Shown here piece by piece: positions 47,252 through 57,491 of a DNA stretch of 64,000 bases. Each line of letters starts with the position of its first letter. Position 1 is the stretch's first letter. The notes under the pieces are model-generated. The model was given only the letters and a program-made list of their open reading frames with translations. It was not told where the DNA came from and searched no databases. Made by a program: the position numbers and the translations under genes. Origin of the DNA: Saccharothrix deserti. GTDB taxonomy: Bacteria > Actinomycetota > Actinomycetes > Mycobacteriales > Pseudonocardiaceae. The DNA lies in contig NZ_VKAB01000001.1 in NCBI RefSeq assembly GCF_009769385.1, positions 186,001 through 250,000 of the forward strand. The letters run 5' to 3'.

Positions 47252-48565
47252 TCACCACACCGCGCCGACCCGCGCCCACTCTCCCGACCGGGTCCGCAGG
47301 AGCACCAGGACCAGCCGCAGCACCATGAACGCCGACAGCCCGCTCCAGATCCCGACCAGCCCCCAGCCGAACGCGTAGGACGCCCACACCAGCGGCAGGA
47401 AGCCGAACGCCGCCGACGCCAGCGTGGCGGTGCGCAGGAACCTCGCGTCACCCGCGCCGAGCAGCACGCCGTCCAGCGCGAACACCACCCCGGCCACCGG
47501 CTGCAACGCGACGAAGAACCACCAGGCGTGCGGTATCTCGTCCAGCACCGCCCGATCGTCGGTGAACAGCAGCGGCAACGGGCCGGACAGCGCCGCGAAC
47601 ACGACCCCGAGCAGCACGCCGAACCACAGCCCGTACAAGGTGACCTGCCACGCGAACCGCCGTGCCTGCTCGCGCCGTTGCGCGCCGAGCGCCGCGCCCA
47701 CGATCGACTGCGCGGCGATCGCCAACGAGTCCAGCACGAGCGCGAGGAACGTCCACAGCTGCAACACGACCTGGTGCGCGCCCAGCGCACCGACCGACGT
47801 GCGGGCGGCGACGGACGCGGCGGACAGGAAGCACGCCTGGAACGCGAGGCTGCGCAGCACGAGGTCACGCCCGAGGCCCAACTGCGCCCGCATCCGGTGC
47901 CGGTCCGGCCGGAGGCTGACCCGTTCCGAACGCAGGGCCTTGAAGAACAACCCGGCCGACAGCACCTGCGCGATCACGTTCGCGACCGCCGAGCCCTCCA
48001 GCCCCCAGTGCGCGCCGTGCACCAGGACCGGGCACAGCACGGCCGAGATGCCGTTGCCGACCAGCACGTACCGCAGCGGGCGGGCGGTGTCCTGCACGCC
48101 GCGCATCCACCCGTTGCCCGCCATCGTGACCAGCACGAACGGCGCGCCGAACAACGCGATCCGCAGCCACGCGACGGCGTTGTCCGCCACCGCGCCCTCA
48201 CCGGCCAGCAGCCGTGCGGCGGGTCCGGCCAGCAGCTGACCGAGCAGGATCACCAGCGCGCCGACGGCCAGTGCGAGCCACGTCGCCTGGACGCCCTCCT
48301 CCACGGCCTCCGGCCGCCGACCCGCGCCGAACAGCCGTGCGGTCCGGGCGGTGGTGCCGTAGGACAGGAACGTCAGCTGGGTGGCGACCTGCGTGAACAG
48401 CACGCCGCCCAACGCCAGCCCGGCCAGCGGCAGCGCGCCGAGGTGCCCGACCACGGCGGTGTCCACCAGCACGTACAGCGGCTCGGCCGCCAGCACCACC
48501 AAAGCGGGCGCGGCCAGCCCGATGACCCGCCGCGCCGGTACCCGTTCCTGATCGCGTTCAGCCAC
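47252..48565 (-). CDS. dinF: MATE-family efflux transporter (DinF-like)
   Basis: Twelve hydrophobic helices in two repeats are seen, with MATE features in LAAEPLYVLVDTAVVGHLGALPLAGLALGG and LVLDSLAIAAQSIVGAALGAQ. It exports cationic drugs or metabolites driven by H+ or Na+. In actinobacteria a dinF gene commonly follows nrnA, as here. GTG 48565 overlaps the end of nrnA; a GTG at 48589 is another option. Confidence 0.9.
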   Translation of the reverse strand: MAERDQERVPARRVIGLAAPALVVLAAEPLYVLVDTAVVGHLGALPLAGLALGGVLFTQVATQLTFLSYGTTARTARLFGAGRRPEAVEEGVQATWLALAVGALVILLGQLLAGPAARLLAGEGAVADNAVAWLRIALFGAPFVLVTMAGNGWMRGVQDTARPLRYVLVGNGISAVLCPVLVHGAHWGLEGSAVANVIAQVLSAGLFFKALRSERVSLRPDRHRMRAQLGLGRDLVLRSLAFQACFLSAASVAARTSVGALGAHQVVLQLWTFLALVLDSLAIAAQSIVGAALGAQRREQARRFAWQVTLYGLWFGVLLGVVFAALSGPLPLLFTDDRAVLDEIPHAWWFFVALQPVAGVVFALDGVLLGAGDARFLRTATLASAAFGFLPLVWASYAFGWGLVGIWSGLSAFMVLRLVLVLLRTRSGEWARVGAVW

Positions 48566-49562
48566 GGGCGACGGTGTCGAGGGCGGCACGCAGGTCGGCC
48601 AGGACCCGGTCGGCAGACCCGGCAGCGGTGAAACCGGCGGCCAGGCGGTGGCCGCCGCCGCCGAGCAGCTGCGCCACCTCGCGCACGTCCACCTTGCTCA
48701 CCGCGCGCAACGACACCGACCACGTCGACGGCCGCAGTTCCTTCAGCACCGCCGCCACCTCGGCCTCGTCCGCCGTGCGCACCAGGTCGACCACGCTCTC
48801 CACCTCCTCGGGCCGCAGCCCGGAGGCGTCCTCCAACGTCACGACGGCGTGCACGAGCCCCAGCCCGCCCGCGGCCTCCCGCTCCAGGCACGCCCGGCTC
48901 AGCACCTTCGCCAACATCCCGAGATACCCGAACGGGTGAGAGTCCATCAGCGGCCGGGCCACCGCCTCGGCGTCCACCCCGGCCGCGAGCAGCCGGGCCG
49001 CCACCTCGTGCGTCGACGCCGACGCGTGCCGGAACGACCGGGTGTCCGTCACCAGACCCGCGTAGACGCACCGGGCCACCGGCTCGTCCAGCTCGACGCC
49101 GAGGACGTCCAGCAGCCGCAGCACCACGATCGCGGTCGCCTCGGCCCGGTCGTCGACCACGTTCACGTGCCCGAACCGCGGGTTCGACACGTGGTGGTCC
49201 AACACCACGACCACACCGGCGGTGGACACCCGATCGGCCAACGGCCCGAGCCGCCCGACACTGCCGGTGTCCAACGCCACCAGCACGGGCGGCGCTGCGG
49301 GCACCTCGGCGGCGGGCACCAGCAGGCCCTCCACGTCCAGGTTCCGCAACGTCTCCGGCACGTCGTCCGGCGCGCCGAACGACACCCGGACCGCCACACC
49401 GCGGCGGTGCAGGGCCAGGCCCAGCGCCAACGCGCTCCCCAGCGCGTCGGCGTCGGGGTTCACGTGGGCCAGCAGCGTGACATCGGTGGCCGTGGACAGG
49501 ACGCGGGCCGCCTCGGCGAGGTCGGCGCTCAGGTCGTCGGACAAGCTCGGGTCGTTGCGCAC
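48558..49562 (-). CDS. nrnA: DHH-family bifunctional nanoRNase / pAp phosphatase
   Basis: The 334-residue product has the DHH phosphoesterase motifs: AHVNPDADALGSAL (Asp37, Asp39), VALDTG (Asp98), LDHHVSNPRFG (Asp122-His123-His124), and the DHHA1 C-terminal GGGGHRLAAGF. It degrades 2-5 nucleotide RNAs and dephosphorylates 3'-phosphoadenosine 5'-phosphate. It is the Rv2837c equivalent, downstream of rbfA as in mycobacteria. The GTG at 49562 is tentative, since no ribosome site is seen. Confidence 0.93.
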   Translation of the reverse strand: MRNDPSLSDDLSADLAEAARVLSTATDVTLLAHVNPDADALGSALALGLALHRRGVAVRVSFGAPDDVPETLRNLDVEGLLVPAAEVPAAPPVLVALDTGSVGRLGPLADRVSTAGVVVVLDHHVSNPRFGHVNVVDDRAEATAIVVLRLLDVLGVELDEPVARCVYAGLVTDTRSFRHASASTHEVAARLLAAGVDAEAVARPLMDSHPFGYLGMLAKVLSRACLEREAAGGLGLVHAVVTLEDASGLRPEEVESVVDLVRTADEAEVAAVLKELRPSTWSVSLRAVSKVDVREVAQLLGGGGHRLAAGFTAAGSADRVLADLRAALDTVARG

Positions 49563-49572
49563 GACGAGAACG

Positions 49573-50022
49573 CTAGTCGGCGTCCTCGGTCTCACGCGGA
49601 GGCTTGTACGGGTCGGGTTCGCCCGCGGGCTCCGCACCGTGCGCGATGCGCGCCACCTCGGCGTCCAGCTCACGTGCCTTGGCCAGCAGTTCGTCCATCC
49701 GACGCGCCTCGGCGGGCACGGTGTCGGTGACGAACGACAGGGTCGGCGTGAACCGCACACCGGTCTGCTGGCCGACCATCGTGCGCAGCACGCCCTTGGC
49801 CTTCTCCAGCGCCGCGGCGGCGCCCGCGAGGTCCGGCTCGGAGTCCAGCTTCTCGCCGAGCACCGTGTAGTAGACCGTGGCGTCGTGCAGGTCGCCGGTC
49901 ACCCTCGTGTCGGTGATGGTCACGCGGGCCAGCCGGGGGTCCTTCACCTCGTGCTCCAACGCGGAAGCCACGATCTGCGAGATCCGCTTGGCGAGCTTGC
50001 GAGCCCGTGCCTGGTCGGCCAC
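49573..50022 (-). CDS. rbfA: 30S ribosome-binding factor A
   Basis: The 149-residue product has the KH-like RbfA fold: [51 protein letters not shown] and [23 protein letters not shown]. It assists late 16S maturation and cold adaptation. The C-terminal tail is acidic and Pro-rich. Confidence 0.96.
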   Translation of the reverse strand: MADQARARKLAKRISQIVASALEHEVKDPRLARVTITDTRVTGDLHDATVYYTVLGEKLDSEPDLAGAAAALEKAKGVLRTMVGQQTGVRFTPTLSFVTDTVPAEARRMDELLAKARELDAEVARIAHGAEPAGEPDPYKPPRETEDAD

Positions 50023-50070
50023 GGCGCTCCCCTCCTGTCGTCCGATTCGTCGCCTCGTCGGCGACGGTTG

Positions 50071-50367
50071 CTAGTCGTCCTCCGGCCCGACGAGCCTGTG
50101 GCGGGCGGAGAGAAGTTCCAGTTCGGGGCGCCCGGCCACCAGTCGCTCGCACGCGACCATGACGTCCCTCACATGCTCGGCGTCGGCGGCGACGGCCGCC
50201 ACTCCGATCAGCGCGCGTCGGTGCAGGTCCAGGTGGCCCGCCTCGGCGACCGACACCTCGAACCTGCGGCGCAGCTCCGCCACGACGGGCTTGACCACGG
50301 ACCGCTTCTGCTTCAACGAGTGGACGTCACCGAGCAGCACGTCCAACTCGAGCGCACCTACGAACAC
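50071..50367 (-). CDS. DUF503 (YlxP-like) protein
   Basis: The 98-residue product matches DUF503: FVGALELDVLLGDVHSLKQKRSVVKPVVAELRRRFEVSVAE. It sits between infB and rbfA as in most actinobacteria and Firmicutes, where YlxP is suspected of a role in ribosome assembly. Confidence 0.93.
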   Translation of the reverse strand: MFVGALELDVLLGDVHSLKQKRSVVKPVVAELRRRFEVSVAEAGHLDLHRRALIGVAAVAADAEHVRDVMVACERLVAGRPELELLSARHRLVGPEDD

Positions 50368-50436
50368 AGATGATCACCAGGTGTTCAAGGGTGCGGGGCC
50401 GCCGGTTCCGACGGCCCCGCACCCGGCTGAAGACGA

Positions 50437-53400
50437 TCAGGCGCGCGGCTTCTCGCGCATCTCGAACGTCTCGATCATGTCGCCGACCTTCAGATCGCTG
50501 TAGTTGCCGAGCGTCAGACCGCACTCGAAGCCCTCGCGGACCTCGGTCGCGTCTTCCTTGAACCGCCGCAGCGAGCTGATCGGCAGGTTCTCCTGGATGA
50601 CGTTGTTGTCGCGCAGCAGGCGGGCCCGCGCGTTGCGGCGGATCTCGCCCGACATCACGAGGCAACCCGCGATCGTGCCGACCTTGGAGGACTTGAAGAC
50701 CTCGCGGACCTCCGCGCGGCCCAGCTGGACCTCTTCGTACTCCGGCTTGAGCATGCCCTTCAGGGCCTGCTCGATCTCGTCGATCGCCTGGTAGATCACC
50801 GTGTAGTAGCGGACGTCCACGCCCTCGCGGTTGGCGAGTTCGGTGGCCTTGCCCTCGGCCCGGACGTTGAAGCCCAGGACGATGGCGCTACCCGCGACGG
50901 CGAGGTTGATGTCGCCTTCGGTGATGCCACCGACACCGCGGTGGATGACCCGCAGCTCGACGTCGTCGCCGACCTCGATCTTCATGAGCGCGTCCTCGAG
51001 GGCCTCGACGGTACCCGAGTTGTCGCCCTTGATGATCAGGGTGAGAGCGCTCGTCTCCTTCAGCGCGGCGTCCAGGTCTTCCAGGCTGACGCGCTTGCGC
51101 TTCGCGGCGTTCATCGCGTTGCGGTTGCGGGCCTGGCGGCGCTCGGCGATCTGCCGGGCCACCCGGTCCTCCTCGACCACGAGGAACGTGTCGCCCGCGC
51201 CTGGCACCGAGGTGAGGCCGATGACCTGCACCGGACGCGACGGCGTCGCCACCGTGACGTCGACACCGTGCTCGTCGACCATGCGGCGCACGCGACCGTA
51301 GGCGGCGCCCGCCACGATCGAGTCACCCACGCGGAGCGAACCGCGCTGCACCAGCACCGTGGCCACCGGACCGCGACCGCGGTCGAGGTGCGCCTCGATG
51401 GCGACGCCCTGCGCCTCCATCTCCGGGTTGGCCCGCAGGTCGAGCGACGCGTCGGCGGTCAGCAGGATCGCTTCCAGCAGGCCGTCGATGTTGATGCCCT
51501 GCTTCGCCGAGATGTCGACGAACATCGTGTCGCCGCCATACTCCTCGGCGACCAGCCCGTACTCGGTGAGCTGCTGGCGGATCTTGGCGGGGTTGGCCCC
51601 CTCCTTGTCGATCTTGTTGACCGCGACCACGATCGGCGCGTTGGCCGCCTGGGCGTGGTTGATCGCCTCCACCGTCTGCGGCATCACGCCGTCGTCGGCC
51701 GCCACCACGATGACCGCGATGTCGGTCGAGTTCGCACCACGCGCACGCATGGCGGTGAACGCCTCGTGACCCGGGGTGTCGATGAACGTGATCAGGCGCT
51801 CGTTGCCCTCGAGCTCCGTGCGCACCTGGTAGGCGCCGATGTGCTGGGTGATGCCACCCGCCTCGCCCTCGGCGACCTTCGCCTTGCGGATGGTGTCCAA
51901 CAGGCGCGTCTTACCGTGGTCGACGTGACCCATGACGGTCACGACCGGCGGCCGGATCTGGAGGTCGTCCTCGCCGCCGGCGTCGTCGCCGTAGGTGATG
52001 TCGAACGTCTCCAGCAGCTCGCGGTCCTCCTCCTCGGGGGACACGACCTGCACGTTGTAGTTCATCTCGGAGCCCAGGAGCTCCAGGATCTCGTCGGACA
52101 CCGACTGCGTCGCGGTGACCATCTCGCCGAGGTGGAACAGCACCTGCACCAGCGAAGCCGGGTTGGCGTTGATCTTGTCGGCGAAGTCGGTCAGCGAAGC
52201 GCCACGCGGCAGGCGGATCGACTCGCCGTTGCCCTTGGGCAGGCGGACGCCACCGACCGACGGCGCCTGCATGTTGTCCATGTACTCCTGGCGCTTCTGC
52301 CGCTTCGACTTGCGGCCACGACGCGCCGGACCACCGGGACGGCCGAAGGCGCCCGCGGCACCGCCGCGTCCACCGGGACCGCCACCACCGGGACGACCGC
52401 GGAAACCGCCGCCACCACCGGCCGGTGCGCCACCGCCGCCGCCACCGGCGCCACCGGGACGGAAGCCACCGCCACCGCCACCGCCACCACCAGGACGGAA
52501 GCCGCCACCGGCGCCACCGCCACCGCCGCCACCGGGACGGAAGCCGCCGCCACCGCCACCGCCACCACCGGGACGACCGCCACCGCCGCCGCCACCGGGG
52601 CCACGGCCACCGCCGCCACCACCGGGACCGCCGGGGCCACGACCGCCGCCGCCACCACCGCCACCGGGGCGGGGCGCCGGACGACCGGGCATCATGCCCG
52701 GGTTCGGCCGAGGCGGCATGTTACCGGGGTTCGGACGCGGACCGCCGGGACCGCCGCCGGAGCCACCCGGACGGGGACCGGCCGGACGCGAGTCACCGGG
52801 CTTGGGGCCGGACGGCCGCTCGCCGCCACCGGGCGCGGCCGGACGCGGGGCCTGCGGACGCGGCGCGGGAGCGCCACCGCCGACACCGAAGGGGTTGTTG
52901 CCCGGACGCGGGGGCCGCGGACCGGCAGGCTTGGGAGACTGCGGGCGCGGCGGGACCACGGACGGGGGGGTGTTCTGCGCGGCCGCGGGCTGCTGCTGCG
53001 GTGCGCGGGGGCCGGGACGCGGGCCGGGGCCACTGGTCCGCGGCGTCTGCTGAGGCGCCTGCTGGGGCTGCTGCTGCGGCGCGGCGGCCGGAGCGGGTGC
53101 CTGTGCGGCAGCCGGAGCCGGAGCGGCCGGAGCGGGAGCCTGGGGCTGCTGCTGCGGCGCGGGGGCCGGAGCTGCGGGAGCAGGCGCGGCGGGCTTCGCC
53201 ACCGGCTTCGGGGCCATCGGCTTGGGACCGGGCACGGGACGCGGACCGGGCTTGCCGGCGGGTGCCGGCGGACGCGGGGTCGTGTCGCTCTTGGTCTCGC
53301 CGGACTGGGCGGACTGGGCCGGCTTCGGCGGCGCCGGGCGGGCGCCGGCCGGCTTGGACTTGCCGTCGTTCTTGGCGTAGGCGTCACGAAGCCGCCGGGC

Positions 53401-53529
53401 CACCGGGGCCTCGACGGTGCTGGACGCGGACTTCACGTACTCGCCCTGATCGGCGAGCTTGGTCAGTAGTTCTTTACTCGTGACACCGAGCTCTTTGGCG
53501 AGCTCGTGCACGCGGGCCTTACCTGCCAC
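50437..53529 (-). CDS. infB: Translation initiation factor IF-2
   Basis: The 1030-residue product has the IF2_N helical domain ([48 protein letters not shown]) and then a roughly 350-residue Pro/Ala/Gln- and Gly-rich linker with long glycine runs broken by FRPGG and RPGG. A second IF2_N segment follows, then the GTPase ([20 protein letters not shown]) and beta-barrel domains. It brings initiator tRNA to the 30S subunit. The glycine-rich part is encoded by highly repetitive GGT/GGC DNA at about 52330-52680. Confidence 0.98.
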   Translation of the reverse strand: MAGKARVHELAKELGVTSKELLTKLADQGEYVKSASSTVEAPVARRLRDAYAKNDGKSKPAGARPAPPKPAQSAQSGETKSDTTPRPPAPAGKPGPRPVPGPKPMAPKPVAKPAAPAPAAPAPAPQQQPQAPAPAAPAPAAAQAPAPAAAPQQQPQQAPQQTPRTSGPGPRPGPRAPQQQPAAAQNTPPSVVPPRPQSPKPAGPRPPRPGNNPFGVGGGAPAPRPQAPRPAAPGGGERPSGPKPGDSRPAGPRPGGSGGGPGGPRPNPGNMPPRPNPGMMPGRPAPRPGGGGGGGGRGPGGPGGGGGGRGPGGGGGGGRPGGGGGGGGGFRPGGGGGGGAGGGFRPGGGGGGGGGFRPGGAGGGGGGAPAGGGGGFRGRPGGGGPGGRGGAAGAFGRPGGPARRGRKSKRQKRQEYMDNMQAPSVGGVRLPKGNGESIRLPRGASLTDFADKINANPASLVQVLFHLGEMVTATQSVSDEILELLGSEMNYNVQVVSPEEEDRELLETFDITYGDDAGGEDDLQIRPPVVTVMGHVDHGKTRLLDTIRKAKVAEGEAGGITQHIGAYQVRTELEGNERLITFIDTPGHEAFTAMRARGANSTDIAVIVVAADDGVMPQTVEAINHAQAANAPIVVAVNKIDKEGANPAKIRQQLTEYGLVAEEYGGDTMFVDISAKQGINIDGLLEAILLTADASLDLRANPEMEAQGVAIEAHLDRGRGPVATVLVQRGSLRVGDSIVAGAAYGRVRRMVDEHGVDVTVATPSRPVQVIGLTSVPGAGDTFLVVEEDRVARQIAERRQARNRNAMNAAKRKRVSLEDLDAALKETSALTLIIKGDNSGTVEALEDALMKIEVGDDVELRVIHRGVGGITEGDINLAVAGSAIVLGFNVRAEGKATELANREGVDVRYYTVIYQAIDEIEQALKGMLKPEYEEVQLGRAEVREVFKSSKVGTIAGCLVMSGEIRRNARARLLRDNNVIQENLPISSLRRFKEDATEVREGFECGLTLGNYSDLKVGDMIETFEMREKPRA

Positions 53530-53617
53530 TGCACTCCTCTGTGAGGGAGGCCGGCGGGCAAGTCCCGTCGACCTCGTCTTAACGTCGCGCGTTCATGTCT
53601 TCAGCTTCACGGCTGAC

Positions 53618-53962
53618 TCATGACGGGTCGACCTGCTTCCTTGCTTCCTGCTGGTCACGGGGCGATCCCGCGACCTCCTGCCCACACTGCTCGAGATGAC
53701 CGCGCACGCGTTCCACGTCGAGCGCCCCCTGGACCCTGAAGGCCCTGGGGAACGCCCGTCGCTTCTCGGCGTTGCGGAGGCAGTCCGGATCGGGGTGCAG
53801 CCATGCTCCCCTACCGGGCAACCGTCGACGTGTGTCCGGGACCACAGTCCCGTCCACGACCACCACGCGCAGCAGCTCGGAGGGCAACGTCCGAGCGCGG
53901 CATCCTATGCACGTACGAACCGGGCCGATGTGCTTGAGATCCGATCCCCGACGTTGAACCAC
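53618..53962 (-). CDS. ylxR: YlxR-family RNA-binding protein (DUF448)
   Basis: The 114-residue product has VRTCIGCRARTLPSELLRVVVVDGTVVPDTRRRLPGRGAWLHPDPDC, the DUF448 signature with GRGAW and two CxxC-like cysteines. It lies between nusA and infB, its universal position. It is thought to bind RNA and affect transcription or RNase P; the start may be later, at the VRTC block. Confidence 0.93.
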   Translation of the reverse strand: MVQRRGSDLKHIGPVRTCIGCRARTLPSELLRVVVVDGTVVPDTRRRLPGRGAWLHPDPDCLRNAEKRRAFPRAFRVQGALDVERVRGHLEQCGQEVAGSPRDQQEARKQVDPS

Positions 53963-53984
53963 TGAGAAGTCTATCCCCTATTGC

Positions 53985-55007
53985 CTATTCAGCCGAACCG
54001 GATGCCGATGCGCCCGCCGGCGCGGACCCGCCGGCCTCCGCATCACTGCGGATGTCGATGCGCCAACCGGTCAGCCGGGCGGCCAGCCGGGCGTTCTGGC
54101 CCTCCTTGCCGATGGCGAGGGAGAGCTGGAAGTCCGGCACCACGACACGTGCGGTCTTGGCGCGCTCGTCGAGCACCCGCACCGATACAACCTTCGCCGG
54201 TGACAAGGCATTCCCGACGAACGTGGCCGGGTCGTCCGAGTGGTCGATGATGTCGATCTTCTCGCCGGCCAGCTCGCTCATGACGTTGCGCACCCGGGCG
54301 CCCATCGGTCCGATGCACGCGCCCTTGGCGTTGACGCCGGGCACCGTGGTGCGGACCGCGATCTTCGAACGGTGACCTGCCTCACGTGCCACCGCGGGGA
54401 TCTCCACGGTGCCGTCGGCGATCTCGGGCACCTCGAGCGCGAACAGCCGGCGGACCAGGTTCGGGTGCGTGCGCGACAACGTGATCTGCGGGCCGCGGGT
54501 GCCGCGGGACACGCCCACGACGTAGCACTTGAGCCGCGAGCCGTGCTCGTAGGACTCGCCGGGCACCTGCTCGGCGGGCGGCAGCACGCCCTCGGTGTCC
54601 CCTATCTGCACGACGACCATGCCGCGGGCGTTCGCGCGGGCGTCGCGCTGCACGACACCGCCGATGATCTCGCCCTCCTTGGCGGAGAACTCGCCGAACG
54701 TGCGCTCGTGCTCGGCGTCGCGCAGGCGTTGCAGGATGACCTGGCGGGCGGTGGTGGCGGCGATGCGGCCGAACCCCTCGGGGGTGTCGTCCCACTCCTC
54801 GGCCACCGTGCCGTCGGGGTTCAGCTCCTGCGCGAGCACGCGCACCATGCCGGTCTTGCGGTCGATCTCCACCCGCGAGTGCGAGTGGTGGCCCTCGGTG
54901 TGCTTGTAGGCGGTCAGCAGGGCGGTCTCGATGGCTTCGAGAACCGTGTCGAAGGGGATGTCCTTGTCCCGTTCGATCGCCCTGAGAGCGGCGATGTCGA
55001 CGTTCAC
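53985..55007 (-). CDS. nusA: Transcription termination/antitermination factor NusA
   Basis: The 340-residue product has the N-terminal RNAP-binding domain ([30 protein letters not shown]), S1 ([11 protein letters not shown]), KH1 ([40 protein letters not shown]) and KH2 ([24 protein letters not shown]). The C-terminal acidic repeats of E. coli NusA are absent, as in other actinobacteria. The GTG start overlaps the rimP stop as GTGA. Confidence 0.97.
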   Translation of the reverse strand: MNVDIAALRAIERDKDIPFDTVLEAIETALLTAYKHTEGHHSHSRVEIDRKTGMVRVLAQELNPDGTVAEEWDDTPEGFGRIAATTARQVILQRLRDAEHERTFGEFSAKEGEIIGGVVQRDARANARGMVVVQIGDTEGVLPPAEQVPGESYEHGSRLKCYVVGVSRGTRGPQITLSRTHPNLVRRLFALEVPEIADGTVEIPAVAREAGHRSKIAVRTTVPGVNAKGACIGPMGARVRNVMSELAGEKIDIIDHSDDPATFVGNALSPAKVVSVRVLDERAKTARVVVPDFQLSLAIGKEGQNARLAARLTGWRIDIRSDAEAGGSAPAGASASGSAE

Positions 55008-55528
55008 TCCGACTCCTCCTTCAGGTGCTTGCCTTCGAGGAGCGCGAGCTCTTCGACCGGCGGCTGCTTGAACTCGACTTCGACGACGGCGCGCTCGATC
55101 GTCTTGTACTCGACGCGGCGCAGCTCGCCCTTGACCAGCAGCACGACGCCGGTGTCGTCGGCATCGCCGACCCGGCCGAACCACTCGACCTGGTCCGGCT
55201 GCTTGACCTTCACCAGGCGCAGCCGGTTGCGCTTCCAGTGGCGCGGCTTGGTGAGCGGGCGGTCCGCGCCGGGCGAGGTGACCTCGAGCGTGTACGGCCC
55301 CGCGATCAGGTGCTCGTGGGCGTCGAGGGCGGCGGACACGGCGCGACTGGCCTGCGCCACCTCGTCCAGCCCGATCCCCTCGTCACCGTCGACGACCACC
55401 TTGACCAGCCTGCGACGCCCAGCCTGGTTCACGTCGAGCAGTTCGAGGTCGAAGCCGATGGCCTCGACCGCCTCCCGCACGACGGGTGCTAGCTGCGCGG
55501 CGAGTTCTCCGCGCGGCGGGCTGGACAC
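55004..55528 (-). CDS. rimP: Ribosome maturation factor RimP
   Basis: The 174-residue product has [45 protein letters not shown] and [28 protein letters not shown], the RimP signature. It assists 30S assembly. GTG 55528 ([13 protein letters not shown]) is preferred since upstream codons read as unconserved sequence. Confidence 0.95.
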   Translation of the reverse strand: MSSPPRGELAAQLAPVVREAVEAIGFDLELLDVNQAGRRRLVKVVVDGDEGIGLDEVAQASRAVSAALDAHEHLIAGPYTLEVTSPGADRPLTKPRHWKRNRLRLVKVKQPDQVEWFGRVGDADDTGVVLLVKGELRRVEYKTIERAVVEVEFKQPPVEELALLEGKHLKEESE

Positions 55529-55677
55529 GTGGTGACTCCATGTTCTGTTCGAGTGCAGAGGGCACGGCAACCCCGGCCGACGCTGCACTTCGCCGGCCGT
55601 GGTCGCCCAGACTATCTCGTTCGGCGACCTCCCACGTGCCACGGGCGAAGGCGGCGGCTCTGGCAGGATCGGTACAC

Positions 55678-56121
55678 GTGATCGGTAGAACGGCGTTCAG
55701 CAGGCGCGGAGTGCTGCTGGCGGCGGCCACGGCACCGTTGGCAGTCGCGTGCACCACACCCCCACCCCCTCCACCGCCCCCGGACCCGCTGGCGGAGCTG
55801 GTGAAGGCGGCGCTGTCGGACGCCGCGCTGGCCACGGCGGTCGGCGCGCCCGAGACGGCCGCCGCGCGGACCGAGCACGCCGCGCGGCTGCAGGCCGAGG
55901 TGGACCGGGCGACGCCGCGGGTGCCTGGGTCGTCGGTGCCGCCGACGACGTCGGCTTCGGTGCCGCCGCCGGCGGGCGCGTCGCGGGAGGCGTTGGTGCC
56001 GGCGTTGCAGGCGGCGCAGAAGCAGGCGGGTGCCCTGGTGGCGTCGGTGCAGACGTACCGGGTGGGGTTGGTCGCCTCGGTGGCGGCCGGGTGCGCGAGC
56101 CTGGTGGAGGCGTTGTCGTGA
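55678..56121 (+). CDS. Secreted lipoprotein with Tat-like signal (Rv2843-like position)
   Basis: GTG 55678 gives a 147-residue product opening RTAFSRRGVLLAAATAPLAVACTTPPPPPP. The twin-arginine motif SRRGVLL is followed by a lipobox LAVAC, so a Tat-exported lipoprotein is predicted. The rest is Ala-rich helices with a Pro/Ser linker (VPGSSVPPTTSASVPPP). It diverges from rimP and its stop overlaps the next gene (GTGA). Position equals Rv2843 of M. tuberculosis. Function unknown. Confidence 0.8.
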   Translation: MIGRTAFSRRGVLLAAATAPLAVACTTPPPPPPPPDPLAELVKAALSDAALATAVGAPETAAARTEHAARLQAEVDRATPRVPGSSVPPTTSASVPPPAGASREALVPALQAAQKQAGALVASVQTYRVGLVASVAAGCASLVEALS

Positions 56122-56552
56122 GCGTGGACGCGGTGCAGGACGCGTTGAGTGCCGAGCACGCGGCGGTGTGGACGTACGGGCTGGTCAGCGCGTTCATCAC
56201 GGTCCCGCAGCAGGCGGCGGCGGTGGCGGACGGCGCGAACGCGCACCGGGCGCGGCGGGACGTGACGGAGCGGTGGTTGCGTGACGCCGGAGCCACCCCG
56301 AGACCCCCGGCGGCCGCCTACCTGCCGCCGCAGCCGGTGGACAGCGCGGCGTCGGCGATCGCGGCGTTGATCGCGGTGGAGACGGACTCGTGCGTGGCGT
56401 GGCGCGGGGTGTTGGAGCGGACCGAGGACGGGGCGCTGCGGCAGTCGGCGCTGGACGCGTTGACCGTGTCGGCGGTGCGCGCGACGCGGTGGCGCAAGGT
56501 GGCCGGGTTGACGCCGGCGTCGATCACGTTCCCGGGCGCCGGGGTGGGCTGA
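56118..56552 (+). CDS. DUF4439 ferritin-like domain protein
   Basis: The 144-residue product reads AVQDALSAEHAAVWTYGLVSAFI, ARRDVTERWLRDAGATPRPPAAAYLPP and AIAALIAVETDSCVAWRGVLERTED, a four-helix ferritin-like fold with Glu/His positions (AEHAAVWTYG; AVETD). It matches the DUF4439 family and the position of Rv2844. Coupling by GTGA to the lipoprotein gene indicates that the two proteins act together. No signal peptide is seen. Confidence 0.85.
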   Translation: MSVDAVQDALSAEHAAVWTYGLVSAFITVPQQAAAVADGANAHRARRDVTERWLRDAGATPRPPAAAYLPPQPVDSAASAIAALIAVETDSCVAWRGVLERTEDGALRQSALDALTVSAVRATRWRKVAGLTPASITFPGAGVG

Positions 56553-56559
56553 CGCTCCG

Positions 56560-56585
56560 CAGGGGTCCCCGCCAGGGGACCCCTG
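56560..56585 (+). terminator. Terminator after the DUF4439 gene
   Basis: CAGGGGTCCCC (56560-56570) and GGGGACCCCTG (56575-56585) form a perfect 11-pair stem with a GCCA loop, followed by TCTTGATT. It lies seven bases after the stop. Confidence 0.9.
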
Positions 56586-56657
56586 TCTTGATTCTGCCGG
56601 CGGGGACCGACGATTTCGCGCACCGCAAGCCGGGCTGTGGACAACTCGGCGGCGCTC

Positions 56658-56713
56658 GGTCGTGAGCCGGTGGGGTCGGTCGCGAGCCGGTGGCGGTCAG
56701 GAACCGGTGGTGG
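56658..56713. repeat. Three imperfect 18-19 base direct repeats
   Basis: GGTCGTGAGCCGGTGGGG, GGTCGCGAGCCGGTGGC and GGTCAGGAACCGGTGGTG follow each other just beyond the stop of the minus-strand membrane-protein gene. The last copy overlaps bases next to the stop, suggesting local duplication. Confidence 0.6.
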
Positions 56714-57466
56714 TCAGGAGTCCAGGTCGGCGGCCAGGCGGAAGGCGTCGTTGCTGATCCGCTTCATCAGGCGGTTGTGCGAGGCCTCGTCGGGGCCGTG
56801 CTTCACCGAGTCCGACTCGATGATGATCACGTCGCGCTCCTGCTGCTGCGCCGCGAAACCGCCGTTGGCCAGCGTGGTCAGGTTCGGCACCCGCACCGCG
56901 CCGTCCTTGACCAGGTCGTTGACGTTGCCGGTGCCGTCGCGGCTGGTCAGGTCCTTCAGCTTGGCGGCGTCCGCGACGGTCTTCATCCGCACCACCGACA
57001 CCGACGTGTAGACCGTCAACCCGTCCGGGGTGGTGGTCGTGTACAGGCCGCGGGTGAGCTGCTGGCACGGCGTCTCGGTCAGGAACACCTTGGTCTGCCC
57101 GTACGCGTGCGGCGCGCAGTTGCTGTCCTTCAGCGGCTCCGGCACGTCCGGGGATTTGGCGAAGGTGAACTCACCGGGCGGCGCGGACGTAGTGACAGGT
57201 GTGCCGGACGGTTCGCCCTTCGGCATCACCACCAGCCACACCAGCCCGGACACCACGGCCACGCCGAGCAGCCCGAGGCCCTTGAGCAGCGTCCCGCGAC
57301 GCGACAGCGCCGCCGCGGGTGGCCGGGACGGCCGAGGCGGCGGCGGCGAGTTCAGCAGCGAGTCCAACTGGCCGATCTCCGACCGCCACAGCGGCGCGGT
57401 GTCCGACGGCCGGATGGGAGGTATCCGCTGCGTCACCTCTTCTGGTGATTCGGGAGGGACCGACAC
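56714..57466 (-). CDS. Membrane-anchored extracytoplasmic protein
   Basis: From GTG 57466 the 250-residue product has a cytoplasmic Pro-rich lead, one membrane helix (TLLKGLGLLGVAVVSGLVWLVVM) and an external domain with paired cysteines (DSNCAPHAYG and TETPCQQL) and TRGLYTTTTPDGLTVYTSVSVVRMKT. It is related in style to small actinobacterial secreted domains of unknown function. It is 25 bases downstream of the aminotransferase gene on the same strand. Confidence 0.7.
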   Translation of the reverse strand: MSVPPESPEEVTQRIPPIRPSDTAPLWRSEIGQLDSLLNSPPPPRPSRPPAAALSRRGTLLKGLGLLGVAVVSGLVWLVVMPKGEPSGTPVTTSAPPGEFTFAKSPDVPEPLKDSNCAPHAYGQTKVFLTETPCQQLTRGLYTTTTPDGLTVYTSVSVVRMKTVADAAKLKDLTSRDGTGNVNDLVKDGAVRVPNLTTLANGGFAAQQQERDVIIIESDSVKHGPDEASHNRLMKRISNDAFRLAADLDS

Positions 57467-57491
57467 AAAGACCCACGGTAACGGACGAGAG

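Noticed and set aside
52330..52690. CRISPR-like or satellite repeat array
   Set aside because: The repeated DNA is glycine codons inside infB; there are no constant repeats with unique spacers.
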